Assembly: GCA_947625285.1 (NCBI GenBank)
Contig: CANQNS010000002.1
Coordinates: 124,001 to 188,000 of the forward strand
Origin: an uncultured Oscillospiraceae bacterium
GTDB lineage: Bacteria; Bacillota; Clostridia; Oscillospirales; Oscillospiraceae
Direction of reading: 5' to 3'
DNA: 64,000 bases
The number at the start of each line of letters is the position of its first letter. Position 1 is the first letter of the stretch. Positions 8,369 to 16,286 of the stretch are shown piece by piece. A program made the position numbers and the translations under genes. A model generated the notes under the pieces. It worked only from the letters and a program-made list of their open reading frames with translations. It did not search any database and was not told the DNA's origin.

Positions 8369-8392
8369 TAAAAATTTATTGATTTTCGATAA
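8355..8392. promoter_or_regulatory. Large inverted repeat over the -35, candidate HTH operator
   Basis: Two 18-base arms (8355-8372 and 8375-8392) match at 16 of 18 positions around a 2-base centre. The inner seven bases (CAATAAA/TTTATTG) are perfect. A second palindrome, TTTCGAT-N5-ATCGAAA, overlaps at 8384-8402. It covers the -35 of the minus-strand operon and lies 60-100 bases upstream of ymxH. The operator role for the operon's own HTH protein is inferred. Confidence 0.65.
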
Positions 8393-8452
8393 AATATCGA
8401 AACCGGCATAATTTTGACGGCGCACGCATAGGGTCTGGGGGAGGGATGCGTG

Positions 8453-8734
8453 ATGGTTTGCCGGTTTTCGGATTTTCGGTACAAAGAGGTCATCTGCGTG
8501 CGGACAGGCCAGCGGCTGGGGTATGTGTGCGACGCCCAGTTCACCTGGCCGGAGGGGCGGATCACGGCCCTGGTGGTGCCGGGCAAGGCCAGGTATTTCG
8601 GCATGTTTGGCCGGGAGGAGGACTATGTGCTGCCCTGGGAGTGCATAAGCCGCATCGGGGACGACATCATATTGGTGGAGTCGGAGCACGGCATCCGCCG
8701 GGAAAAGCGGCCAAAAAGGCCCGTATCATCGTAA
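8453..8734 (+). CDS. ymxH: YlmC/YmxH-family PRC-barrel sporulation protein
   Basis: 93-aa protein with a PRC-barrel-like fold pattern (RFSDFRYKEVICVRTGQRLG, then GRITALVVPGK and EEDYVLPWECISRIGDDIILV), typical of the YlmC/YmxH family found in spore formers. The molecular role is not known. The ATG at 8453 has GGAGGG eight bases upstream; the adjacent GTG at 8450 is less well placed. It lies between two outward-facing units, with the rpsB promoter starting right after its stop. Confidence 0.85.
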   Translation: MVCRFSDFRYKEVICVRTGQRLGYVCDAQFTWPEGRITALVVPGKARYFGMFGREEDYVLPWECISRIGDDIILVESEHGIRREKRPKRPVSS

Positions 8735-8741
8735 AAAAGAC

Positions 8742-8770
8742 TTGAAATGGCTGGAACGCTCTGGTATAAT
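8742..8770 (+). promoter_or_regulatory. Promoter of rpsB-tsf
   Basis: TTGAAA, 17 bases, TATAAT with an extended TGG. The leader to the rpsB start is about 109 bases. Confidence 0.88.
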
Positions 8771-8807
8771 ATCTGAGCTTGCCTATTACGCACGGACGCT
8801 GACGCAC

Positions 8808-8830
8808 GGCCCGGTCCCGAAAGGGTGGCC
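8808..8830 (+). ncRNA. Hairpin in the rpsB 5' leader
   Basis: GGCC (8808-8811) pairs with GGCC (8827-8830), enclosing CCC-GAAA-GGG with a GNRA tetraloop. The long structured leader could be an autogenous S2 control site, as for other ribosomal protein operons, but I recognise no named leader family. Confidence 0.35.
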
Positions 8831-8885
8831 GCAAGGGTGAGGCGTTCGGAGGGTAAAACTGAAAAAATAAGGAGGAAAAAACGTA

Positions 8886-9638
8886 ATGGCAGTCGTGACA
8901 ATGAAGCAGCTTCTGGAGGCCGGCGTCCACTTCGGACACCAGACCCGCCGCTGGAACCCCAAGATGGCCGAGTACATCTATCTGGAGCGCAACGGCATCT
9001 ATATCATCGACCTGCAGAAGACCGCCAAGAAGCTGGAGGAGGCCTACGCCTTCGTGCGCCAGCTTTCCGAGGAGGGGAAATCCATCCTGTTCGTGGGCAC
9101 CAAGAAGCAGGCCCATGACGCCGTGGCCGAGGAGGCCAGCCGGGTGGGCCAGTACTACGTCAACGCCCGTTGGCTGGGCGGTATGCTCACCAACTTCAAG
9201 ACCATGCGGACCCGCGTGGACCGGCTCAACCAGCTCAAGCGCATGGCCGAGGACGGCACCTTCGATATGCTGCCCAAGAAAGAGGTCATGAAGCTCATGG
9301 GCGAGCAGGCCAAGCTGGAGAAATATCTGGGCGGCGTGAAGGACATGAAGAAGCTGCCCGGCGCGCTGTTCGTCATCGACCCCCGCAAGGAGCATAACGC
9401 CGTGGCCGAGGCCCGCAAGCTCCACATCCCCATCGTGGCTATCGTGGACACCAACTGCGACCCGGACGAGATCGACTATGTGATCCCCGGCAACGACGAC
9501 GCCATCCGCGCCATCCGGCTCATCTCCAACGCCATGGCCAACGCCGTGCAGGAGGGCCGCCAGGGCCAGGACGAGCAGACTGAGGAAGCGGCCGCGCCCG
9601 CGGCCCCGGAAGAGATCGCCAAGGAGGAAGAGGAATAA
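8886..9638 (+). CDS. rpsB: 30S ribosomal protein S2
   Basis: 250-aa S2 protein of the small ribosomal subunit. Full-length core: [20 protein letters not shown] near the start, then LFVGTKKQA and [12 protein letters not shown], ending in an acidic Glu/Ala-rich tail. AAGGAGG precedes the ATG. The stop overlaps the tsf start by one base (TAATG). Strong promoter and structured leader upstream. Confidence 0.98.
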   Translation: MAVVTMKQLLEAGVHFGHQTRRWNPKMAEYIYLERNGIYIIDLQKTAKKLEEAYAFVRQLSEEGKSILFVGTKKQAHDAVAEEASRVGQYYVNARWLGGMLTNFKTMRTRVDRLNQLKRMAEDGTFDMLPKKEVMKLMGEQAKLEKYLGGVKDMKKLPGALFVIDPRKEHNAVAEARKLHIPIVAIVDTNCDPDEIDYVIPGNDDAIRAIRLISNAMANAVQEGRQGQDEQTEEAAAPAAPEEIAKEEEE

Positions 9639-10555
9639 TGGCTGCTGTTACCGCTAAGATGGTGAACGATCTGCGCCAGGCAACCGGCTCGGGTCTGATG
9701 GACTGCAAGAAGGCCCTGGTGGCCTGCGACGGCGATATGGACAAGGCCGTCGATTACCTGCGCGAAAAGGGCCTTGCCAGCGCGGGCAAGAAGGCCAGCC
9801 GCGTGGCCGCCGAGGGCATGGCCTACGCCACCGTGGTGGACGGCGTGGGCGTGGTGGTCGAGGTCAACTGCGAGAGCGACTTCGTTGCCAGCAACGAGAA
9901 GTTCACCGGCTTCGTGAAGGATCTTGCCAAGGTCATCGCCAAGGCCGACCCCGCCGACGTGGAGGCCCTGCAGGCCTGCCAGTGGGTGGACGGCAAGACC
10001 ACCGTGGCCGACGCCAAGAACGAGATCTTCCTGGCCCTGCGTGAGAATATGCAGATCCGCCGCTTCGCCCGTGTGGCCGAGGGCGTAAACGTGCCCTATG
10101 TGCACATGAACGGCAAGGTGGGCGTGCTGGTGACCCTTGACACCGCCGCCTCCGGCGATGCCGTCACGGAGCTGGGCAAGGACGTGGCTATGCAGATCTG
10201 CGCCATGCGGCCCCAGTATCTGGACAAGTCCATGGTGGACGACGCCTTCATCGAGCATGAGAAGGCCGTCCGTCTGGCCCAGGCCAAGCAGGACCCCAAG
10301 AACGCCAAGAAGCCCGACGCCATCATCGAGAAGATCGTCATGGGCGGCATCGAGAAGTACTATAAGGAGATCTGCCTTCTCCAGCAGGCCTATGTGAAGG
10401 GCGAGGGCGAAGACGTGGCAGCCCATGTGGCCGCCGTCGCCAAGGAAGTGGGCCAGCCCATCGCCGTGAAGGGCTACCTCCGCTTCGAGAAGGGCGAGGG
10501 CATCGAGAAGCGTCAGGACGATCTGGCCGCCGAAGTGGCTAAGATGATCGGCTGA
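9638..10555 (+). CDS. tsf: Elongation factor Ts
   Basis: 305-aa nucleotide-exchange factor for EF-Tu. The N-terminal UBA-like part VNDLRQATGSGLMDCKKAL and the core GVVVEVNCESDFVA are diagnostic. It overlaps the rpsB stop by one base, so the two are translationally coupled. pyrH and frr, which often follow in Firmicutes, lie 16 kb downstream here. An intrinsic terminator follows. Confidence 0.98.
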   Translation: MAAVTAKMVNDLRQATGSGLMDCKKALVACDGDMDKAVDYLREKGLASAGKKASRVAAEGMAYATVVDGVGVVVEVNCESDFVASNEKFTGFVKDLAKVIAKADPADVEALQACQWVDGKTTVADAKNEIFLALRENMQIRRFARVAEGVNVPYVHMNGKVGVLVTLDTAASGDAVTELGKDVAMQICAMRPQYLDKSMVDDAFIEHEKAVRLAQAKQDPKNAKKPDAIIEKIVMGGIEKYYKEICLLQQAYVKGEGEDVAAHVAAVAKEVGQPIAVKGYLRFEKGEGIEKRQDDLAAEVAKMIG

Positions 10556-10581
10556 GAGCGCGTTTCACAACAGAAGAACAG

Positions 10582-10612
10582 GCCGGCGTGAAGAGCTTTC
10601 ACGCCGGCTTTT
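10582..10612 (+). terminator. Terminator of rpsB-tsf
   Basis: Perfect 11-bp stem GCCGGCGTGAA/TTCACGCCGGC with a 5-base loop, then TTTT. Outer AACAGG/CCTGTT can extend the stem. Confidence 0.92.
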
Positions 10613-10616
10613 CCTG

Positions 10617-10645
10617 TTGCAAAAGGTATGATAGTATGCTACAAT
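10617..10645 (+). promoter_or_regulatory. Promoter of the O-antigen-ligase-like gene
   Basis: TTGCAA, 17 bases, TACAAT with an extended TGC. It begins right after the tsf terminator. Confidence 0.75.
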
Positions 10646-10689
10646 AACCGGCGCGAGAAAAAACTTGGCATATTTTGGAGGAGCATACG

Positions 10690-11895
10690 TTGGAGAGGCT
10701 GAATAAATTCCGCGTATGGCTGCTGGGCAGCCCCCTGGCGGTGGCGTTGGTCTTTTTGCCGTTTTTCCGGCCCTCGGGCCTTTTGGCGGCCGGCGAGCTG
10801 TTTGTTCATATCAGCTCGGTATGGAAGGGACTGTCCATGCTGTGCATCGCCGCGTGCTTCCTGTCCCGGCCCAGGCTGTCGGCGCTGACTATACTGCTGA
10901 CGGCCTATCAGGTGCTGCAGGGGATCATGACGGTGGTGCGCCACAGCGGCGGCAGCATGGGCGACTGGCTGACGGTCACGGCCAGCATCGGCGCGGTCTG
11001 CCTGCTGGTGGACCTGTGCGTCGGCACCGACCCGAAGGCCTTGGTAAAGGGGCTTTTCTACTGCCTGGCGGCCCTGGTCCTGATAAATTTGGCGACGGTG
11101 CTGATCTGGCCCGGCGGGATCGTGTTTGACCCGCCCCAGACGGACAGCTACTTCCTGGGCCGGGACAACGGCCACTCGTTTTTCATCGTCCCCCTGCTGG
11201 CTCTGACGGCCCTGTTCGGCTGGAGCCGGCGGTGGAAGTGGTACGTGTTCCTGGCGGCGGCCGCGGTGTTCGGCGCGGCGGTCTATCTCACCTGGTCCGC
11301 GGCGGGCGTGGTGACGGTGACGGTGTTTCTGGCGCTGTTCGTCCTGGACCTGCTGGAAGAGCGGGACCCCCTGGGGAAATACCGGGGCAGGGTGTGCAAT
11401 ATCTGCGTCTACTACTGCGCCATCGCGGCGGTGTTCCTGCTGCTGATCGTGCTGAAAGCCCCGGCCAGATTCTCGTTTTTGATCGAGAACGTGCTGCATA
11501 AAAACATCATGCTCAGCGGCCGGACCGTGCTGTGGGAAAAGGTGACGCCGCTGGTGATGGACCACCTGTTCTTCGGCCACGGCGCGGTGACCTGGGACGA
11601 TATGTGCAAGCTGGTGGACGAGATCAACTGCCATAACGTGATCATGCAGTGCCTGTTCGACACGGGCCTGGTGGGTCTGGGCATCTTCCTGGCGGCCCTG
11701 GGGCTGCTGGTGAAGCCGCTGATGCGTACCCGCAGGAGCTTTTGCGGATATGCCCTGGCGGCGGCGGTGATGGCCGTGCTGCTGGACCTGCAGGCGGAGT
11801 CGCTGGTGTACCCCCACCCCTGCTACACCCTGTTCATGCTGGCCTACTACGCGGAGACGATCCTTCCCGCCATGTCTCCCGCGCCGGAGCCATGA
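10690..11895 (+). CDS. O-antigen ligase (Wzy_C/WaaL)-family membrane protein
   Basis: 401-aa polytopic membrane protein with about ten hydrophobic segments. The large loop and C-terminal region (SGRTVLWEKV, then GHGAVTWDD, then CHNVIMQCLFDTGLVGLG) fit the Wzy_C fold of O-antigen ligases and polymerases. In a Gram-positive it probably joins or polymerises a surface polysaccharide or glycoprotein glycan; the substrate is unknown. The TTG at 10690 is preferred because GGAGGAG sits six bases upstream; an in-frame TTG at 10675 lies within that site. Single-gene unit with no glycosyltransferase neighbours. Confidence 0.75.
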   Translation: MERLNKFRVWLLGSPLAVALVFLPFFRPSGLLAAGELFVHISSVWKGLSMLCIAACFLSRPRLSALTILLTAYQVLQGIMTVVRHSGGSMGDWLTVTASIGAVCLLVDLCVGTDPKALVKGLFYCLAALVLINLATVLIWPGGIVFDPPQTDSYFLGRDNGHSFFIVPLLALTALFGWSRRWKWYVFLAAAAVFGAAVYLTWSAAGVVTVTVFLALFVLDLLEERDPLGKYRGRVCNICVYYCAIAAVFLLLIVLKAPARFSFLIENVLHKNIMLSGRTVLWEKVTPLVMDHLFFGHGAVTWDDMCKLVDEINCHNVIMQCLFDTGLVGLGIFLAALGLLVKPLMRTRRSFCGYALAAAVMAVLLDLQAESLVYPHPCYTLFMLAYYAETILPAMSPAPEP

Positions 11896-11916
11896 GCCTT
11901 TAACGAAAGACGAAAC

Positions 11917-11947
11917 GCGGCCCTTTCCGCTTGCCGGAAAGGGCCGC
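11917..11947. terminator. Bidirectional terminator
   Basis: Perfect 13-bp stem GCGGCCCTTTCCG/CGGAAAGGGCCGC with a 5-base loop. It lies between the convergent ligase-like gene and the ATP-grasp gene. Confidence 0.88.
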
Positions 11948-11966
11948 GCTTATTTTGCCCGCGCTC

Positions 11967-13157
11967 TCATTTTTCCGCGAAGGCGTCCCGGAGGAAGCCG
12001 TCCACCTGCTCCTGGGTGTCGAAGCAGCAGATGGACACCTGGTTGCCCATGGCCCCGGACAGAGCGTCCGGCATCCGGGTGAAGAGCCGGCCGTTGGAGG
12101 CGTACCGCTCCTCCAGCTGCCGCTGGCTCAGCGCGTAATCCACCCCGTCCCGCCGGCCGGCGTACACGCAGTAGCTTTGGGGGCCGTCATAGGTGTGGCG
12201 GGCCTCGTCAAAGGCCACCATGTCCGCCCAGAGCTGGTATACGTCCGCGCTCTGGCTGAAGTTGAGCATATCCGGCGTGAAGCCCCCCGCCGGGCGCATG
12301 TTCACTTCCAACGCCACGATATCGCCCTTTTTGCCCAGGCCCTTCTTATCGGCGGTGAGGCGGAAAAATTCCAGATGGAAAAACCGGCTGGCGGCCCCGA
12401 AGGCCTTCAGCGTGGCCCGGCCGGCGGCCTCCACCTCGGGCGGGATGCGGGCGGTGACATAGTAGGAGCAGGGCCTGTTTTCGTTCACCATGTCCATGAT
12501 GGAGGTGGGGGAGACATGGCTGGCGGCAAAAAGGACCTCCCCTTTGGAGTTGCAGATGCCGTCATAGGTAGTCACCGCGCCGGGGACGAATTCCTCCATG
12601 AGATAGGGGACCGGGGGCTTTTCGGCCATGAAAAGCGCGGCCTCCTCGTCGCTCTCCAGCCGGTAGGTGGCCGTGGCCCCCACGCCGCTGTCCGGCTTGA
12701 CGATCAGCGGGTAGCCCGCCTCCTTGGCGAAGGCCAGCACCCCCGCCAGGTCCGTGACCGGGGCGCACCGGGCCGCCGGCACCCCCGCCTCGCGGTAGTA
12801 CCGCTTCATGAGAAGCTTGCTCTTGTACTTTTCGATCTCATGCGCTTTCAGGCCGGTATTCACGTTGAAATCCGTCCGCAGCCGGGCGTCCTGCTCCAGC
12901 CAGTACTCGTTGTTGGACTCGATCCAGTCTATCTTGCCGAACCGAAAGGAGAAAAAGGCCACCGCCCGGTATACCTGGTCGTAGTCCTCCAGGGAATCGA
13001 CCCGGTAATACTCCGCCAGCGCGTCCTTCAGCTCCGGTCGCAGCCCCTCGTAGGGCGCGTCGCCCACGCCCAGCACCGTCACCCCGTTGGCCGCCAGACA
13101 CGCGCAGAAATGCCAGTACGCCTCCGGGAAGTTGGGGGAGATAAATACGAAATTCAT
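11967..13157 (-). CDS. ATP-grasp domain protein (carboxylate-amine ligase type)
   Basis: 396-aa protein with an N-terminal pre-ATP-grasp Rossmann region (NFVFISPNFPEAYWHF) and an ATP-grasp core: lysine LLMKRYYREAGVPA, glycine-rich KPDSGVGATATY, and metal-binding LEVNMRPAGG. These enzymes activate a carboxylate with ATP and join it to an amine or thiol. The substrate cannot be told. It lies 59 bases downstream of the esterase and in the same direction as GH42, so it is probably the end of that operon. The ATG follows AGGAGGGCAAA. Confidence 0.82.
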   Translation of the reverse strand: MNFVFISPNFPEAYWHFCACLAANGVTVLGVGDAPYEGLRPELKDALAEYYRVDSLEDYDQVYRAVAFFSFRFGKIDWIESNNEYWLEQDARLRTDFNVNTGLKAHEIEKYKSKLLMKRYYREAGVPAARCAPVTDLAGVLAFAKEAGYPLIVKPDSGVGATATYRLESDEEAALFMAEKPPVPYLMEEFVPGAVTTYDGICNSKGEVLFAASHVSPTSIMDMVNENRPCSYYVTARIPPEVEAAGRATLKAFGAASRFFHLEFFRLTADKKGLGKKGDIVALEVNMRPAGGFTPDMLNFSQSADVYQLWADMVAFDEARHTYDGPQSYCVYAGRRDGVDYALSQRQLEERYASNGRLFTRMPDALSGAMGNQVSICCFDTQEQVDGFLRDAFAEK

Positions 13158-13216
13158 TTTGCCCTCCTGTCTCTCTCCAGGCTTCTTGTCGGGAAAGTTA
13201 TGTAAATAAAATTATG

Positions 13217-14104
13217 TCAACTATTCTCCAGAAAGAAATCGCACTCCTCCTGGTTGCAGGCCTGGGCCTCCGGCAGACGGATGTTCAGGTGGAACACATG
13301 GCCCATATGCTCCTGGCCCTCCTGGCCGTAACACTTATATCGGAAGCTGACGCTCTGGCGCCGCAGCCGTTCCGCCAGCAGAGCCGCCTGGTCTTTCAGA
13401 AAGTCGTATCGGGCGGTCTGGACGAAGGTGGGCGGGAAGGCGGGGCCGATGTGGGCCAGCGCGTCCACCAGGGGCAGGCATTCCCGCAGGCGGTCCCCGA
13501 AGTAGGCGGCCATGACCCCCGTGGACGCAGCCGGGTCCTCCGGGGCCTCGAATTGGTATTGGCCGCAGTTGAGGGCCGCCGCCCTTACCCGCAGGTCCGG
13601 CAGGGGATAGCCGTACAACGCCCCGTAGGCGGGGTCCGTGAGCATAGCCAGATACTGGCAGGCAAGCTGCCCGCCGGCGGAGTCCCCCACCACGAACAGC
13701 CGCTCCCGGTCCATGTGGTACGCCCCGGCGTTTTCCGCCACCCAGGTGAAGGCGGCGTTCACATCCTTCACCGCCGCGGGGAAGGGGTCCTCCGGGGCCA
13801 GCCGGTAGCTGAAATTCACCACCGCGAAGCCCCGCCGGGCCAGGTCCATGCAGTAGTACCGGTAAAGGTCCTTGTCTCCGTAGACCCAGCCCCCTCCGTG
13901 GACGCTGACGATGCAGGGCAGGAGCCGGTCGCCGGCGGCCCTGGGCCGGTATACGTCCAGCAGGTTCCACCGGCCGTGTGGGCCGTAGGGGATGTCGGGG
14001 AAGGGGACCACGTCCTCCGGCGGGACGAGGCCCGCGTCCCGGACCGCGTCCGCCGCCCCGAAGGCGGCGCGGATGGCCCGGTAGTCCATTTCAGATGGGT
14101 TCAT
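13217..14104 (-). CDS. Alpha/beta hydrolase, HSL-type esterase
   Basis: 295-aa esterase/lipase of the hormone-sensitive-lipase type. The oxyanion motif HGGGW (69-73) and nucleophile GDSAGG (Ser142) are clear; the catalytic His is likely in EHMGHVFH near the end. There is no signal peptide, so it is cytoplasmic. Situated between GH42 and the ATP-grasp gene, it may remove acyl groups (for example acetyl) from imported galactan oligosaccharides; this is inferred from context. The ATG follows AGGAGGTCATGAT. Confidence 0.85.
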   Translation of the reverse strand: MNPSEMDYRAIRAAFGAADAVRDAGLVPPEDVVPFPDIPYGPHGRWNLLDVYRPRAAGDRLLPCIVSVHGGGWVYGDKDLYRYYCMDLARRGFAVVNFSYRLAPEDPFPAAVKDVNAAFTWVAENAGAYHMDRERLFVVGDSAGGQLACQYLAMLTDPAYGALYGYPLPDLRVRAAALNCGQYQFEAPEDPAASTGVMAAYFGDRLRECLPLVDALAHIGPAFPPTFVQTARYDFLKDQAALLAERLRRQSVSFRYKCYGQEGQEHMGHVFHLNIRLPEAQACNQEECDFFLENS

Positions 14105-14159
14105 ATCATGACCTCCTGGCGGTCCCGGCCGGGACCGCGTTTTTTTGGGCGGGCCGCGC

Positions 14160-16169
14160 TCACTGTGCTTCCAGGATCGCCGCGCCCCAGCCGGGCAGAT
14201 CGAAAGGCTCGTCCGCCCCCAGGACGGCGCCGTCCGGCAGGGACCGGGCGGACGGGTGGGGCAGGGAGACGGTCAGGGCCTGGCCGGAGTAGTTTAAGTA
14301 AAACGTGACCTGGCGGCCCGCCATGTTGGTCCCGCTTTTCACGATGAGGGGGAACCGGGCCCCGGACAAGTCCAGGCCGGACCGGGGCAGGAGCCAGGCC
14401 AGCACCGCGTCCAGCGCGTCGGGGCCGAAGCAGCAGGCCAGATACGCCGCGCTGCCCGCGCCGTAGTCGTTCACCGTCACGGCAGGCATACCGCCCCAGG
14501 CCGGGTGGTCGTAGACGCACAGGGCCCTGGCGGTAGTCAGCTCCGGCAGCTCCAGCCAGTCGGTGACGGCCGGGTCCGGGGGCAGGGCGATCGCGCTGGA
14601 GGCCAGCCGGGCCCCCTGGGGCTTGGTGAACCGGTCGTAGGTCAGGCCGAAGCAGTCCGTCAGCAGATGGGGCTGGGCGTCGTGGTAAATTTTGAGGTGT
14701 TCGTTTGCAAAGCCCGTGCGGAAGCTGGCAAGCACATGGCCGCCGGCCTTCACGTATGTATCGACGGCCCGCAGAAGGTCCTCCGGCGCGGAATAGAGGC
14801 AGGGCAGGACCAGCAGGTCGTAGTCCGAAAAGTCCCGGCGGCTGTCGGGGACGATGTCGTATTCCGCGTTCAGCCGGTACAGCCCGTCGCAGAGCCAGCG
14901 CACATAGTCGGCGTAGGTCTTGTCCGGCTCCTCTCCGGGGCCGCAGGTGGGGAACCAGGCCAGCCCCGTCTGGGACCGCTCGCTGATCAGCACGGCTACC
15001 CGGTTTTTCTTTTTCAGATGCAGCAGGTGCGGCGACAGCGCGGCCAGCTCCGCGCCGATCCGGGCCGCATCCCGGTAGGTCTGGTCCGGGGCCAGGTCGT
15101 GGCTCAAAACGCCCTTCCAGTAGCTCTCCAGGGCGTTGTGGATGCTGTGCCAGTGCCAGTATTCCACGCAGTCCGCGCCGTTTGCCAGGTGGCTCAAAGC
15201 CTGCAGCCGGAGCTGTCCCGGCCAGGGGAGCCAGCCGAAGTTGCCCTGGGCCTGGGTCTCCAGCACCAGGTAGTTGTCCCCCTTCAGACCCCGGGCCAGG
15301 GCCCCGCCGAAGGCGATCTCCGCCCCGGTCAGGTCCGCCCCGGAGGGGTGGTAGATGTCGATGCCGGCCACATCCACGGCCGCCGCCGCGTCGAACTGGT
15401 CCACCTCCGGCTGGGGGCCAAAGGACCAGCCCCGCCAGTCCAGATCAAAGTTATGGGTGACGAACTGGTCCGGCCGCCGGTACTGGTCCACGATGGACCG
15501 CTGCCAGGCGAGGAATTCCGTCACCAGATGCCGCTGGAAGGCGGCGTATTCCGCGCCGAAGCTGCCGTTGATGGTCCCCCGCACGTCGGGCAGATCGTCC
15601 CAGTCGGAGACGGCGTTGGACCAGTAGGCGAAGCCAAACTCCCGGTCCATGGCCTCCGTGGCGCCGAACCGCTCTTTGAGCCAGTCCCGGAAAAGGGCCT
15701 GGGCCCGGGCCGAGCAGGTGTCATAGGGCTTTGTCTCGTTGTCCAACTGAAAGCCGGCGACGCATCGGTACCCCTGCACGGCCTCCATGAGCCGGCGGAT
15801 GATCCGCTCGGCGTGGAAGCGGTAGCCGGGGTGGGTGATGTCGAAATTCTGCCGGGGCCCGTAGCGGCGGGGACCGGCGTGGGTGTCGGCCAGGATGTCC
15901 GGGTATTTTTTGGCGAGCCAGGGAGGTATGGCGTAGGTGGGCGTGCCCACGATCACGGAAAGGCCGTGAGCCTGGGCCGCGTCCAGCACCCGCAGCAGGG
16001 TGGTAAAGTCAAATTCCCCGTCCCGGGGCTCCCAGGTGCTCCAGGTGGATTCCGCCACCCGGATCAGGTTGAACCCGGCGTCGGTCAGCATCCGCATATC
16101 CTGTTCCAGCCGGTCCAGGGGCATATACTCGGCATAGTACGCCGCGCCGAACAGCAATTTGTCGATCAT
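14160..16169 (-). CDS. Beta-galactosidase, GH42
   Basis: 669-aa family 42 glycosidase that removes terminal beta-galactosyl residues. Acid/base Glu145 (FQLDNETKPYD) and nucleophile Glu304 (YLVLETQAQGNFGW) are visible in the TIM barrel, followed by the trimerisation and small beta domains. No signal peptide, so intracellular. The ATG at 16169 follows GGAGGCGTGCC; the reading frame stays open far upstream on this strand but that is a shadow of the divergent gene. It is divergent from the 612-aa unknown gene, and together with GH53 it suggests galactan or galacto-oligosaccharide use. Confidence 0.95.
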   Translation of the reverse strand: MIDKLLFGAAYYAEYMPLDRLEQDMRMLTDAGFNLIRVAESTWSTWEPRDGEFDFTTLLRVLDAAQAHGLSVIVGTPTYAIPPWLAKKYPDILADTHAGPRRYGPRQNFDITHPGYRFHAERIIRRLMEAVQGYRCVAGFQLDNETKPYDTCSARAQALFRDWLKERFGATEAMDREFGFAYWSNAVSDWDDLPDVRGTINGSFGAEYAAFQRHLVTEFLAWQRSIVDQYRRPDQFVTHNFDLDWRGWSFGPQPEVDQFDAAAAVDVAGIDIYHPSGADLTGAEIAFGGALARGLKGDNYLVLETQAQGNFGWLPWPGQLRLQALSHLANGADCVEYWHWHSIHNALESYWKGVLSHDLAPDQTYRDAARIGAELAALSPHLLHLKKKNRVAVLISERSQTGLAWFPTCGPGEEPDKTYADYVRWLCDGLYRLNAEYDIVPDSRRDFSDYDLLVLPCLYSAPEDLLRAVDTYVKAGGHVLASFRTGFANEHLKIYHDAQPHLLTDCFGLTYDRFTKPQGARLASSAIALPPDPAVTDWLELPELTTARALCVYDHPAWGGMPAVTVNDYGAGSAAYLACCFGPDALDAVLAWLLPRSGLDLSGARFPLIVKSGTNMAGRQVTFYLNYSGQALTVSLPHPSARSLPDGAVLGADEPFDLPGWGAAILEAQ

Positions 16170-16214
16170 GGCACGCCTCCACTTGACGGGGGGATGGTTT
16201 ATTGATATAACTGG

Positions 16215-16220
16215 ATTATA
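16215..16220 (-). promoter_or_regulatory. Candidate -10 for the GH42 operon
   Basis: TATAAT on the minus strand, 46 bases before the GH42 start, with only a weak TTCATT 16 bases further upstream. It lies in the 117-base divergent intergenic region, which also must serve the plus-strand gene. Confidence 0.45.
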
Positions 16221-16271
16221 CAGGATATCGCGGCAGAATGAAACAAGAAATTTTAACATTTTAACGTGAGG

Positions 16272-16286
16272 AGGCGTTTCGCGCCT
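16272..16286 (+). promoter_or_regulatory. Short hairpin between ribosome site and start codon
   Basis: AGGCG/CGCCT pairs with a TTTCG loop between GGAGG (16270-16274) and the ATG at 16287. The 12-base spacing would be shortened if the hairpin forms, but the stem also takes up the end of the ribosome site. Confidence 0.4.

Noticed and set aside
14121-14146. GGTCCCGGCCGGGACC followed by T7 on the plus strand
   Set aside because: It has the look of a terminator, but no plus-strand gene lies upstream and the stem is only six pairs. Possibly stops antisense transcription; too weak to call.
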